DNA from: Termitomyces sp. T153
Taxonomy: Eukaryota > Basidiomycota > Agaricomycetes > Agaricales > Lyophyllaceae
Direction: 5' to 3'
Length of the DNA stretch: 64,000 bases
Assembly: GCA_018296165.2 (NCBI GenBank)
Contig: JACKQL020000031.1
Span: 372,001-436,000, forward strand
The notes beneath the pieces are model-generated. The model was not told where the DNA came from and made no database searches. It saw nothing but the letters and a program-made list of their open reading frames with translations. Each line of letters starts with the position of its first letter. Position 1 is the first letter of the stretch. A program made the position numbers and the translations under genes. Positions 48,915-61,877 of this stretch are shown here, one piece after another.

Positions 48915-51900
48915 ATGGCGGTCCCGCCTCCCATTTTCGTGTCCATTGCGTCTCCCGACATCCTCTTCTATCTCAACGGCACTCGCATCGCTCTCAATGC
49001 ATCTGAAATCGATCCTGATGCAACTCTTCTCGATTTCATCCGATCTCAAGGCCCTGGATTCACGGGGACTAAACTAGGGTGTGGGGAAGGCGGATGCGGG
49101 GCATGCACTGTCGTCCTCCAGAGTAAACATCCCCGCACAGGCATATTGCAGCATTTAGCAATCAATGCGTGCTTGGCACCGCTCGTAAGCGTAGATGGAA
49201 AACATATTATCACAGTTGAAGGTTTGGGCGACTCAGATAACCCTCATCCATTGCAAGAGAGGATGTGGAAGATGAGTGGGAGTCAGTGTGGCTTTTGTAC
49301 GGTAGGCACGATTGTAGCTATCCTATCTTATTATAATCTACCCCGATTATAGCCTGGAATTATTATGTCCCTTTACGCGCTCTTCCGTACCGCATACTCT
49401 GATCCTACGAAATTGGGCCGCCTCACAGTTGAAGATGTCGAGCTCAAAGGTGCTCTGGATGGTAATCTTTGCCGCTGCACGGGTTACAAAACTATACTCG
49501 ACACCGCAAAGACATTCGTAGGAGAATACCTTGCCAAAGCACAAAGTATTAGTAAATATATCATTTGACATGTTTCATTCGCGCTGATCCGTATCACATT
49601 AGGTGGAAGTGCTTTGGAAGACAAGGACTTTGTCGTTCCAATTAACTACGCGGCAGCCAATATGGATGCAGGCGAAGTCGTGTCTGCCGACTGCTGCAAG
49701 AAGCATCACGGCAAGCCAGACCCATCTGACCTCAACACATATAGTACGCGCTTTGCCTTCGATATCTTCAGTTTCTTGTATCAATACCTATATGCTAGTG
49801 TCATTGCCTGCGCAGTCAGTCCGAGAGACTCTAGTGCCTAAACCCACGATACCAAACGGATGTGGACGCGCCGACTGCTGCCAACTCTCCTCTTCCAACA
49901 AAGGAAAGAAACACCCATGGTTTCCTCGCTTCACCTTTCGCTCTTACAAGCCCGGGACAGAACTTATCTTTCCTCCTGCTTTATCCAAGTATATACCCAA
50001 ACCACTCATGTACGGGAACGAAGACCGTATATGGCTCCGTCCGACTACCTTCAATCAACTCATAGACATCTGCCAGGCCTCCCCTGACATTAAACTCGTT
50101 GGTGGAAGTAGTGAGATCCAGATTGAAGTCAAGGTTGGTTTTCCTTCTTCATCATCTCAAGTGAACCGATCTTAACAACTACGAACCCACAGTCGAAAGC
50201 CCAAATATACCCAATATGTGTCTACATATCTGATATACCCGAACTCTTTGCTGTCTCTCTTCCGACTCCTTCCCGCTCTTCTCTCCACTTTGGTGCTAAC
50301 CTCTCCCTCGCAGAGCTCGAGAATATCTGCCAAACCCTCATCGACGCCCCAAATGATACCTCCAACTACGCTAAAGGCCCACTCGAAGCCATTTGCGCAC
50401 AGCTACGCTACTTTGCGGGGTGGCAGATCCGCAACGTCGCCAGTGTCGGTGGAAACATTGCGACGGCGTCTCCAATAAGTGATCTCAACCCCGTGTGGGT
50501 GGCGGTAGGCGCAAAGGTGGTCGCGAGGACGCCGGGAAGGACTGTGGAGTTGGGTATGGATGACTTTTTTGTGGGATATAGGAAGACGAGGCTGCCGAAG
50601 GCTTCGGTGATCGAGAAGATTGTGGTGCCTCTTGATGGAGGGCCGAGAGAGGTTGTGAAGGCGTATAAACAGGTGTGAATCCTTTGGTTGACGGTTCGTT
50701 TGTGTCTTACATCAGGCTGGCTACAGGCTAGGAGAAGAGATGATGATATTGCAATTGTTACGAGTTGTTTCGCGATAAGAGTAGATGAGGAGGGGTTCAT
50801 TAGGCATGCAAAATTTGCCTATGGTGGAATGGCGGCTTGGACAATCTCTGTGTCAAAAACACAAGCCTTTGTTATTGGTATGTCAGGTCCTTTCTAACAC
50901 CATATTTCATTACTCACTGCTAAGTGTAGGCAAGGTCTTCAACTACACGACTCTTGAGGAGGCACTTGGGGTTCTAGCTGAAGAAGTCGATTTACCCTAT
51001 GACGTCCCTGGTGGGATGCCATCGTACCGAAAAACTCTTGCTCTCAGCTTCTTATTCAAGTTCTGGAACGCAGTATCTGCAGAGCTTCACATACCACTTC
51101 ACGATGCTGGAATCGCCCTCGCGACTGATGCGCAAGATATTATCAGTAGTATTCACCGACAAGTTGGTTCCGGTCGGCGAGACAACTCTGTAAGTCACCC
51201 GTTTGAGCCGAACAATGGGTCTCACGTCCTTTCCAGGAACCATATGCCCAAGAAGTGGTTGGCAAACCTGAACCTCACCTCTCAGGCCTCAAGCATACAA
51301 CTGGTGAAGCTGTTTACACCGATGACATGCCCTTAGTGCAAAACGAAGCTTATGGGGCTCTTGTACTCTCTACCCGCGCGCACGCCAAAATCATCTCTGT
51401 TGACGCATGCAAAGCACTCGAAATGAAAGGTGTAATTACCTTCATTTCGCACAACGACATGCCCTCGCCCAAAGCGAACATATGGGGCTCCGCAGCGCTC
51501 GACGAGTACTTCCTTGCTGTGGACGAAGTAACGGCGTATGGACAACCGATAGGAATGATTGTTGCGAAGACGAAGCATGAGGCACACAGAGCGGCTAAGG
51601 CGGTTGAGGTTGTTTATGAGGATATTGGCCCGATTGTTTTGACGGTTGAGGAGGCAATTGAGAAGGAATCGTTCCATCCGCAGTATGATAGAAGGATGGA
51701 GCGTGGAGATAATGTTGATGATGTCCTTGCGAGTGTAGAACATGTTGCGGAGGGAACGACGCGTATGGGAGGTCAAGAGGTATAGAGCATCTATTGTTTC
51801 GAAAGGGAACTCCCAGTTGACACATTTGTTCGCAGCATTTCTATCTGGAAACAATGGCGTGTCGCGCGTGAGAGAATCTTACTGCCTTGAATTGGTGATG

Positions 51901-54600
51901 GCTTATTCCACTTTTCAGAGTACCCAAGTTTGAGAGTGGTGAAATGGAGGTCTTCTCTTCTACGCAAGCTCTGACTGACTGTCAACGATGGGCTGCTCAG
52001 GTAAAAGCTCTTCTATAACTAATGCAGCTTCTTGTGCCTACTTGTATAACAGGTCACCGGAGTACCCAGGAACCGTATTGTAGCTCGAGGAAAACGTATG
52101 GGCGGAGGATTCGGTGGAAAGGAAACACGTCCAGCCCTGGTACGATTTTGATTGTCACACGACTTATTTTGACCTAACCATGGTTCAAGCTATCCTCCAT
52201 TGTCGCCCTAGCTGCGAAGAAAGCAAAGAGGCCGGTCCGTTGCATGCTCGATCGATCCGTGGACATTCAAATATCAGGTCAACGACATCCTTTCCTTGTT
52301 GATTGGAAAGTCGGATTCACGTCTGAGGGGAAGATACTCGCATTGAAGGCTCAGTTATTCGCCAATGCCGGCTACTCCCTCGATATCAGCGGTGGAGTCG
52401 TCGATCGTGCACTTGCACATATAGAAAATTGTCTCTACATCCCACACGTCGAGCTTCGTGGGAGGTGCTGCAAGACCAATACAGTTTCTAATACTGCATT
52501 CAGAGGCTTTGGCGGTCCACAGGTACGGGGACTTGATTGTTCAGTATCTATAGTAATATTGGCATGCTTACCCCATCGGTAGGGCATGACCGTAGCAGAA
52601 CATTATGTTGAAGTCATCGCGCATCGTCTCAACATGGATATTGATCACATTCGAGAGGTTCGCGTTCTCCTGACTTCATGGTGATTCTGTCTTTACATAT
52701 CATTGTAGATCAATTTATACAAAGAAGGACAGGAGACACCCTACCACCAACCGGTTTGCACTTTTCAATCTTTGTTACCTTTGTTATTCTCAAGTGAGAC
52801 CCGAGGTTCTCGACTGGCACGTCCCACGACTTCTGCAAGATTGTCGTATCACGAGCGAATATGATCGTCGTCGCGCTGAGGTGGATCGTTTCAATCAAGT
52901 CAGTTGCATAGGTTTCCGAGTCTTACATGTTCTAATCTTGTACTTTCCAGGAGCATAGATGGAGAAAGCGTGGTCTGGTATTGGTGCCCACGAAATTTGG
53001 TGTACGTGTCAATCTATGAATCTATGTTCAAAAGACCTTATTCCCTGCTGTATGTAGCTTGCCTTTGGGTAAATTTGAAGGGCACACTCTTTCTGGAACT
53101 ATCTGAGACTACACTAGTATCCGGCTTTTGAATCAAGGCGCGGCACTAGTTCATATATACATGGATGGATCTGTTCTTGTTGCTCACGGTGGGACTGAGA
53201 TGGGCCAAGGTGCGAAGCTATCATACCTTCTGCGCTGCGTATAATTTTTTCTTGACGCCTTTTTTGTTTAGGTCTCTACACCAAGTTGGTATCTCAACTC
53301 TTCTTCGTAACACGATTGTTCACAACCGAGACAGATGTTGTCAAATAGCAGCTCAGGAATTACGCGTCCCTCTCGATACTATTTTCACATCTGAAACCTC
53401 TTCGAACACTGTACCTAGTAGGTCCACACCCGAACCTTGTTGACAAGTGCTCAACAGCACCAAAGACACTGTTGCAACCGCAGCTTCTACTGGAAGCGAC
53501 CTCCAAGGTCATGCTGTACACAATGCATGTGTTGAACTCAACAGGAGACTGGAACCCTTTCGACAGAGACTAGGCAAAGATGCTTCCTTGGCGACATTAG
53601 CAGCGGCAGCGTGGGCTGATCGAGTGTCATTGAGTGCCACCGGGTACTTCAAACCTGAAGGACTAGATTATGAATGGGGGTGAGTAGTCGAGGCAACCTC
53701 GGCCCCTTGCTCTGATCTCCAAACCTACTTAGGAATATGAAGAAGTCAGGAAATCTCTTCTTGTATTTTACGCAGGGTGTTGCGGCAACGGAAGTTGAAG
53801 TTGATACGTTGACGGGAGATCATACAGTCCTTCGTGTCGACATTCATGTCAGTCTGACACGTTTTCTGTACGTCAAGGTCATTGAAACAATGGATTTTCC
53901 TTTAGATGGACGTCGGGAAATCCCTGAACCCCGCAATTGATTACGGTCAAATGTGAGCTTGCTTTGCCGGATGGATGCTCAAGGTTATCGATCTTTGTTT
54001 CCAGCGAAGGAGCGTTTACTCAAGGGCAAGGATGGGCAACCATTGAAGAGTCGCTTTGGCTTCGACAAAATGGAGCTATCTTTACACAAGGACCAGGTTT
54101 GTGACCATCTCGCTTAACTTTTACCAGATGCTTAGCGCTTATGCCTGTGCAGGCGCATATAAACTTCCAGGCTTCTCTGATATTCCTCAAGTTTTCAATG
54201 TTTCCCTTCTCCGTGATGCCGAGTGGCCTAATCTGAGTAGTATCAAGGTCAATATTCTCTTGCTCTGGGTTTTACCGTTCAATCTGAGTTATTTTCTTGT
54301 TGTCCACACAGACCTCTAAAGGAATCGGTAAGAATATCCGAAACAAGAATTAACAAGTGTTTAACACGACATAACAACACACAGGAGAACCCCCGCTATT
54401 CCTCGGCGCGTCTGTTGCACTCGCCATCCGCTATGCGCTTAGGTCTGTTCGCAAAGATGCTGGGATAACAGATGTACAAGAGTTTAGGCTTCCTCTTACC
54501 AGCGAGAGAATTCGAATGGCAGCAGGCGATTTTCTTGCAAGAAAGGGTACAGTAGAGAGAAGGGTAGGTGATCGTGATAGTTTCTTTGCATATATTTGAA
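48915..54600 (+). CDS. hxA: Xanthine dehydrogenase
   Basis: Oxidises hypoxanthine to xanthine and xanthine to urate (purine catabolism). My model needs 27 exons and no lesion. 2Fe-2S domains: [19 protein letters not shown] joined to [12 protein letters not shown], and [13 protein letters not shown] domain: [34 protein letters not shown]. Mo domain: [54 protein letters not shown], and the catalytic-Glu region [18 protein letters not shown] near the C-terminus; it ends [14 protein letters not shown]. Several exons are tiny: 53058-53068 (11 nt), 53272-53284 (13 nt), 54312-54327 (16 nt). Stops seen in raw frames are all removed by introns. Length roughly 1,350-1,400 residues. Divergent neighbour is its own activating sulfurase. 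Confidence 0.94.
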
Positions 54601-55074
54601 CATTGAGGTCTCTGTATACCTTCGATCCATGGACACTTCGTAATTGTATCATTCAAAGAGTATGTAGGACGTGGTAGGGTTACATATTGTAAAGTTTTTC
54701 GAAGTTTCATATGACTCGATCATTGACTTGGAGGATGTTTGCGAGTCCTTGAGTTCCTCATATTGTAAATGTTGAAAAAAATTCTTTTTATTACATTGTA
54801 CACAAGTGATTCTACAGATAATACAAGCCAATAATAGAAGTACATCGCAAGGGGCTGATTGGGACGGGTACATGCTCAAGATCTGAATACATCGAGGGAG
54901 CCCAGAATGATAAGATAATAAAATAAATGGATAGATTATGTCCGAAGCCGTTCTAAAGTCCAGGAGGCAATGCGAGAGTCCAGGCAAAGTCCGAGAATAT
55001 AATATGAATGCAGCCATGACAGTCCAATAATGCAAAGACACAAGATATAGGCAAGTAGGCAACGGTTGACTCCG
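54601..55074. other. Convergent intergenic region
   Basis: 3' regions of xanthine dehydrogenase and the next minus-strand gene; no coding signal. Confidence 0.5.
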
Positions 55075-57254
55075 CTAGCCAGATGGTGTAATGAGGGAGA
55101 TAGTCGTGCCAGACGACGTCATGCAACTTGAAGTGCGTTCGATCCTAACCCGCCCGATTCCAGACCCAGTCTACACAAACTGTATGTTAACAAACCATGT
55201 GTAGGGAAAAAATGCAACAAAACACATACCAATTCAACACCATACTGCGCCGTGTATCCACGGAAGTCCAAGCCCGGCTCGACCACCAGCCACAAAAGAT
55301 ACGGCCCGTCAACCCCGCAAAGATGGGGGCCGGCGAAAGCGAAGGTTGCGCACCCCTTCGCCTTCGTCGGTCCTCACCATGCAGAGTAACGAGCGTGCAT
55401 CAGTGTGGGCATGGTGGGTCGACTTGGGAGCGCATGATATACATAAGATATCCCCGCGTCCGGGTGCGCTGCCAAGTCTGGTGCTACTCGAGCATAAATG
55501 GGCTAAGTGGACTTCCTGTATGTGGATACGAGATGGGGCATGGATTGAAGTGAAAGGGTTAAGAGCTTGAGCGTGGAGGTTCGGATCGTCGCGGAAGTCG
55601 CCGAGAGGTAGATAAGGGAGAAGAGATAAAGAAGCAAAGATAAAGTCAAGAAGAGAAAAAAGCAGAGAAAGATGCACAGAGTTCGAATCAAGCAGGCAGA
55701 GAGCCAATATTCACAGATCCTGCTGCGATAAATGAGCAAAGGTACGGTAGATCAGGCTAAAGAACAACTCACTGGAAGCGGAGGATCTGGATAGAGGTGT
55801 TGGTTCATTTCCTCACGGAAAGCATCAACGAACGACTGCTTCTCCTGAGGGCGGGCACGTAAGCAATCGCAACGAGCAGCACATGTTGAGAGCTACTCAC
55901 CCAATAGGGAACGTCGTATGTCGAGTCTTCCTCAGGAAGGAGCATGCGCAAGAAACTTGCGATCTTGGCGGCAAGAGCCTCCTCGCAAGACTTTACATCG
56001 TCAATGTCAACAGAGAGCTGTAGTCATATAAGAGGATGACTTACTACATAGGCATCCAGGGACTCATTCAAAGATGGGATGAGAGTCGTGAGGAGCATGT
56101 CAGTGACAGAGTAGAGGGGGTCTATATTGTTCTGCTCAAAAGCACATGAGCTCGAAATATCCTCAGCATCGGTGGCTGCGTTCTGCTCGACATGAGTTTG
56201 TGTAAAGGGCGGGAACAAACAAACTGGCTTACAACTTCTTCGTCACTCGAGTCGGGAGTGGTGGCATTCGAAAGATCCTCGTCGCCATTGTCGGTGACTG
56301 TAGTAGTACTGTTGAGCCCGTCACTGCCGGGGGTGACTTCACTCGAGACATCCTCGGCATCGGTGACTGTGTTCTGCTCGAGTACATATGAGTTTGTGTA
56401 AAGGCGGGAACAAACAAATCGGCTTACTTCAGCTTCGGCACTGAATTGGAAGCCGAGAGTGATGTCACTCGAAAGGTTGACGTCACGATCGATCAGCTGG
56501 AAAGCGTTCAACGAGGGCGCAGCCGATACAGTGCAGCCAACATCTGACTGGGACCAAACGAAGACCTCGCCCTGAAGAGAAAGGTCAGCAATGGCGATTG
56601 AAAGATGTGGGTGGGGCGGACGCACAGTGGATTCCGAGTGTTCGGCATTTACGTACAGAGTATGGTGACCTTTCTGTAATGGACGAAATGAGAGAATGAA
56701 AATGGCGATTGCGAGAGTGAACTCACAGTGATGGCGTTGAAGCTCAGGTAAAAAAGGGACACAAGTATGACAAGAGCGGGAAGGCAAATAAAGCCGAGGG
56801 TTGTACGATGAGTGGATGGGGTCACCGTTGAAGAGGGTTGAGGTAAGGAAGCGGGGAGGATGGAGTTGTGGTTGTAAGGAACCACGCTAAAGAGCATGTC
56901 GAGGGAGTCCAGGAAAGAGAGGGGGCCAGGAGCTTCAGGAGGGGCGGGGAGAGTAGAGAGGGCAAAGACAGGGGCGACAATAAGATCGGTACCAGGGATG
57001 GGGGCTTCGTCGAGGCCACAAACTTCCGGGGGGACGGGAAGTAGGGCGAGGGCGAATGCGGGAGCGAGAATGAGATCGGTGCCAGGGTCTGTTTCATGGT
57101 ATAGGATGGGATGGAACCAGTCGACGACCTCTTCAACAACGATAGCCAGCGTGCCTTTCGCAATGAGACTGCGGTGATGCGGGTTGCGGAGATTGACCTT
57201 GTCGTAGACGACAAAGAAGGAGAACACCGTAGAGAGGACAGTGAAGATAATCAT
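55075..57254 (-). CDS. Membrane protein of unknown family
   Basis: First exon 57254-56727 encodes an N-terminal hydrophobic segment (MIIFTVLSTVFSFFVVYD), two tandem copies of a 27-residue unit (PGTDLILAPAFALALLPVPPE, shown as PGTDLI..AP.FAL..LP.PPE) and a second hydrophobic segment (LGFICLPALVILVSLFYLSF). The next exon (about 56675-56429) reads HTLYVNAEHSEST, LSIAIADLSLQGEVFVWSQS and DITLGFQFSAEAE. Two similar acidic exons (TDAEDVSSEV, TDAEDISS) follow. Later exons include LSVDIDDVKSCEEALAAKIA and SFLRMLLPEEDSTYDVPYW (about 56015-55910), KQSFVDAFREEMNQHLYPDP (about 55830), and GPYLLWLVVEPGLDFRGYTA near 55290. The last exon boundary and stop are uncertain. I do not recognise the family. Confidence 0.6.
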
Positions 57255-57624
57255 TTTAGCTGTGAACAGAGTGGTTCAAAGTAAAGACGAGGAAAGAGAC
57301 ATGCTGCCAGGACATTCACTATTTATATACTCATGCGGTGGCGGTGCAGACGCGTCGCGTCAATAGAGTCACGTGACTCGCGCGTCGAAATGTTAATGAT
57401 GAATCTAATTAAACATATTGGAGCCGTACTATTCACAGACCTTGTTGTTGGATTTCTCACAGCGATTTCAAACAGGTTTCAAGAAAGAATGTCAAGATAA
57501 ATCTGATTCAACACGGGCTGCCTTTACAGACTTTGTTGTCGGATTTCTCACAGCGATTTCAAACAGATTTCGACAAGAAAGTGACAAGAGAATGTCTCGG
57601 TGGATAGTATGAAACATCACCGCT
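57255..57624. other. Intergenic with a 91-bp-period direct repeat
   Basis: Contains two similar units, 57431-57481 and 57522-57571, sharing ggatttctcacagcgatttc and flanking bases. No gene recognised. Confidence 0.6.
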
Positions 57625-60527
57625 CTACCTTCTTCTCCTCTGCGCTCGAGGCCTCGCCGCCACAGGCATCCTCACCGGCAAAGGCGGTGGAAGCGGCGGC
57701 GCCGGCAGAACCGCCCCTCCACCATACACATTCACATTCACATTCAATCCAGCCATCCCAAACCCAAACCCAAATCCAGCCCCATGTCCATACTGCACCT
57801 GCGGCATCGCCTGCGCATGCTGTACCTGCGCATTCGCCTGGCGCACCCTCAACTCCGCCTGCTGCACCATCCCTCTCGCCTGATACCACCTCGCATTCTC
57901 CCTCGAATAATCCGTCCGCTTGGGCCCGGCTTGCCTGTCATATTCCGCCTGCATCCCCGGCACCTTCCGCAACTCCTCGAGGTACTGCAGTTCCGCGTAG
58001 ATATTATTCATCGCAGTGTAGTGGGCTCGTTCTTCGGCTTGTCGGGCCGCGAGGTCTGCCTGTGCACGCTCGAGCGCCGCTTGCGCGTTGCGCAGGAGTT
58101 GCGCTTGTATTGCCCCTGGGCCGTTGGCAGGCGGGGGAGGTGCGACGGGAAGTTCGACTTTGATGGCTTCGTCGGCGACGTCGGGGTTGTCGCGTTTGTA
58201 CTCTGCTTGCGCTCGTTCGGCGGCAGCTTTGACCTAGGCGGTGAGGTTGTTTGAATGATGGGTATATTACATAGATTGATTTTGCATCCATACCTCGTCG
58301 GCATGCCGCTGTTCAACAGAGTCCCACAATAAGCATTTTCCTGCATTAGGATTATTGCTTGTAGCTGCCCGCTTAGGCTCCGGCTAGAAAACCAACATAA
58401 GAAACAAGGATCGTTGAAATGAGAAAAACGCACATTAAAGTGGTCATAACCTTTGATGATCTGGCGACATATGTAACATGACAATGTCATGCAATTGGGG
58501 CAAGTCATCTTGTTACACTACAGGGCAACAAGTCAAGTTGATATTAAATACTGCGGTGAGTCCTACCTACCCCAGATTCCTTGATAAAGGCTGACCGGAC
58601 AAAAAACAAAGAGAATCAATATCGCCCAAAAGGTGGAATCAAAAGAGTCACGTTTCTGGCATTTGGGGCAGTTGCGCATAAGAGCTTGGGCTGAATGAGG
58701 TGGTAAGATTGATTTGACACCCAAGAATATGCAATGGCACACTCATGGCTTCCTCGACAGCATGCCGCCCATCCAGATGTTTATCTTCTTCCATTTCTAC
58801 GTCAACTTATTAACAATCGATCACGATCTACACCAACCACCACATACCTTTACAACTTTTCGGCAGATGATCCTATGGATGATCAACAAGATCCCAAATC
58901 AAAAGAAATGCGAGTGGCAGACGCACCAACTTCTTACACTGCCTACAACTGACCGCCCCACATGCATCTAGATTCCCGCATCGTAACAGCTTTTCCTCTG
59001 GGTTTTCAATCACACACCCCCACTCGCAGAATGGGCACTCCTCCAGCCCCTCCAGGCCCGCCGCTTCAACCTCCTTGCGCTGCTTGACGCGTTCGTACAG
59101 CGTCATGAGCTTCTCTGGTAGGAACCGCTTGAGCTCGGAAGGGGGGATGAGAGCCTTGCACCCGGACTGGTCCATGCATTTGATGTTGGGATCGTGTGTG
59201 CCGAGCAGGGTCGAGGCATAGCTGCGCATGCAGGTCATGCAGAAGAGGTGGGTTTCGGGGCACTGTATCATTTTATCCTGTAGATGCGGGTTTAGTCCGA
59301 AGAGAATATTCAAGGAGGGAAGAGAAAGGAACGCACGAAACGGTATGTGGAAAAACAGCAGCCGCATTCAATGCCGTCTTCGCATGAACCGTCGTCTTCT
59401 TCGTCTTCTTCTGCCATTTCCTCGGCCTCGTTGCCTTGTAAGTGCTCAAGCAGCCATTGACGTTCAGCGTCAAGCTCCTCGTCCTGCGCTGCTGCGCCTT
59501 TACCTTTAGGACGATACGGAGTAGAGCGTTTGGAGTACGGGAGGCGAATCCTTTGGCCAGCCTCACGCTGTTTCTCGTGAGATTTTTCCTGTTCGGCGAG
59601 AAAGAGATGGGCGGGTGCATAGAGGCCTTTGTACGTGGTGAGGACCTGTCGTAAGTAGGGTTTAGGTATGAATTGAAACGTAGTCTGGAGGTGCTCCTAA
59701 GAAGAAAAAGTCGAAAAAAAGAAAGAGGCAGGCATGAAGCGTAAATGGCGTACCAGGGCAAGATCGGTGTAGTGTTGGCCACCTTTGAAAGGTCGATTCT
59801 TGTCGGCATAGTCAATCTTCGATTTTTTTGTTGGGATGTCCTGTGCCTCCTCCTGCTGATGTTCTGGTTGCTTTCGTTTTCCCTTTGCCATGCGATCGAC
59901 CTTGGGATACTTGTCATCTTCAAAGAGGGCATGAAGGATAAATTCGATGACAGTCGCGGTGTCCTGATCAGGATGGTCGAGCATGTGTTTGGTGACTGTG
60001 GCGAGGAGGTAATCAGGCTCGACATCGGGAACAATCTCGAGGACGCGTGCGGTGACGGTGGAATGGGGGTCAGGATCTGGTTCGGGCTCGTTGACAAGAT
60101 CGACTACGGGCTCAGGAGGGGCATCGAGCACAAAGGGAAACGGCGCGGGTGTGAGCGTCCGAGGCTGCGCAGTTGGCGGGTCGTTTTCCTCGTCACTCGG
60201 GAGGAAAAGAGGGACTGCTCGTGCGGGAATGGGTTTTTTGGGAATGTTCTGAACCGAGCTGGACGAACCGAGCTTCTGTGGTCTGCGGCGCGACGACGGG
60301 CCTGCGATGGCGTTTGGCGCGGGTTTGTGGCAGACACGAACGGGCAGCTGCCCATCGTCGCTGTCGCTCAGCTCGATGACGGGGACGGCGGGGTTTGGCT
60401 TGGCTCGGGCGCGTGTTTGGATCGGGACTGGCTCGGGCGACGACGAGATCTCAATTGGCCTGTCTCGGTGCTGGGTCATCGCGAATTTATCGTCGCCAAG
60501 AGCGCTAATGACACGCCTTTTTATCAT
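57625..60527 (-). CDS. RBR-type E3 ubiquitin ligase, RNF216 (TRIAD3)-like
   Basis: RING-between-RING ligase using a RING/HECT-hybrid mechanism. N-terminal region is disordered and Pro/acid-rich. RING1 spans an exon join (IECGCCFSTYRF, then CPETHLFCMTCMRSYASTLL), followed by HDPNIKCMDQSGCKALIPPS, ELKRFLPEKLM and RVKQRKEVEAAGLEGLEECP. The IBR reads CPFCEWGCVIENPEEKLLRC and GAVSCRQCKK. After DHLPKSCK and a small exon (EMEEDKHLDGRHAVEEAM) comes RING2: ALMRNCPKCQKPFIKESG joined to CNKMTCPNCMTLSCYICRQI. The C-terminus is an Ala/Gln-rich coiled coil (LLRNAQAALERAQADLAARQ) and a Gly-Phe tail. All introns are GT-AG. Start at 60527 or the in-frame ATG 60479; about 800 residues. Confidence 0.9.
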
Positions 60528-61877
60528 TTACACGTGACTTGGGTTCCGCGTCGAAGCAAAAACCCTTTGACGAGCCATTCAACAAATGAGGCGCAAAGGT
60601 TCCCCGGTACCAGTCTTTAGTGAGTCTCCATCAGTTGATACATAGAAACGTCATCCCAATCACAGTTTATGAGCATCGATGACAAGAAGCTCGTGATGGA
60701 TCTAACCTGCTCGCGGAACTAGAAACATATTGCCGGTGATTTCTCCTTCGGACAAAAAAGATACATATACACTGGTTTAATAACAGCAGAGCTCCTGAAT
60801 TATATGTTGAACATGGTGAACTGTTTCATCATGTTATGGAGTCCCTCGACGTCTCGTGACGAATCGTCGAAAAGTTTACCTCTCCAGTAGGGCATAACAG
60901 CCTGACAGTCTAAAAGATGGCGTCACAAAAGGCATGACCACCGCGTTAGTGTTATTGGATTCAATTGATAGTTCTAGTGTTGTACATGACCGAAAGGAGA
61001 CTGCCTAAGTTCCCCATTCATTTTTAACATCAAGGGCCATTTTGTTGATATATCTGACTGAAGAATGAAGCAGGAATGTTGAACACTACACTGAGGACGT
61101 TACCAAAGCACCCATTATTGTCCCAACACTACCATCAAATTATGAGGTGAGGTGTAAATTAGGCCAAGGTCATGACAAAGAATATAATTCTTGAGAGGCA
61201 AGGTGGGGAGGAAATCAGGGCAAGGCCATAATGAAGAATGTAATTCTTGAGAGGCCAGGTGAGATGAGGTGATAGGTGAGGTGGAAATTGGGACAAGGCC
61301 ATGACGAAGAATACAATTTTCAAGAGGTGAGGTGGGGTGAGGGACAGTTTATATGACTGAGGTTGCATAGCTCTGAAGAATTATGCAAGACACACAAAAG
61401 TGATAAAGTGATAAAGAAGAGATGATACAACCATGGTTTGGTTGTGAAGCAATATCACTAAAGTATTTTAGCTAGTTGGCTGGAGAAGGCGATAGAGATT
61501 TGAAGGAGGTACCCAGGCTATCAATCCTCATTCTTTTTCCTCTTAGGGTTGCTGCATTAGGATTCAATGTTGGCCTGATAATTGAAAGCTGATGTGGAAA
61601 TTGTGCTCAAAGGTTAGCAGTGCATGTGAGTTATAGGCATATCAAGAGTGATTGCATGAGATAGCATGGGGGAGGTGCATGATCACCATGATCAACATCC
61701 ATAAGTATGTTTCAAGTGTTTCAATTTACACTGGGATTTAGAATGACAGATTCACAAAATTAATGACTATTCACATTACACTCTCTGTCATTGGGCTGTA
61801 TATACCTGAGTTATCAGTGTTACAATGTTCTTGCAATCACCAATAAAAGAGGTCTTCGGGAATCACCGACCACTGGC
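60528..61877. other. Intergenic with tandem repeats
   Basis: No gene recognised. CpG becomes sparse after about 61000, suggesting transposon-derived or methylated DNA. Confidence 0.5.
61140..61340. repeat. Imperfect tandem repeat, about three units of 60-65 bp
   Basis: Units share ggtgaggtg, caaggccatgac and gaagaat..aattcttgagagg in the same order, at roughly 61143, 61207 and 61275. Confidence 0.75.

Noticed and set aside
48915..54600. Xanthine dehydrogenase as a pseudogene, because every raw frame is broken many times
   Set aside because: Each break is removed by a GT-AG intron of about 45-60 nt with correct phase, and all cofactor and catalytic motifs remain.
57600..58254. Plus-strand open frames rich in Pro, Ala and His
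   Set aside because: Antisense of the Gly/Ala-rich C-terminal exon of the RBR ligase.
59745..60620. 291-residue plus-strand open frame
   Set aside because: It is the antisense of the RBR ligase exons, which carry conserved motifs and splice sites.
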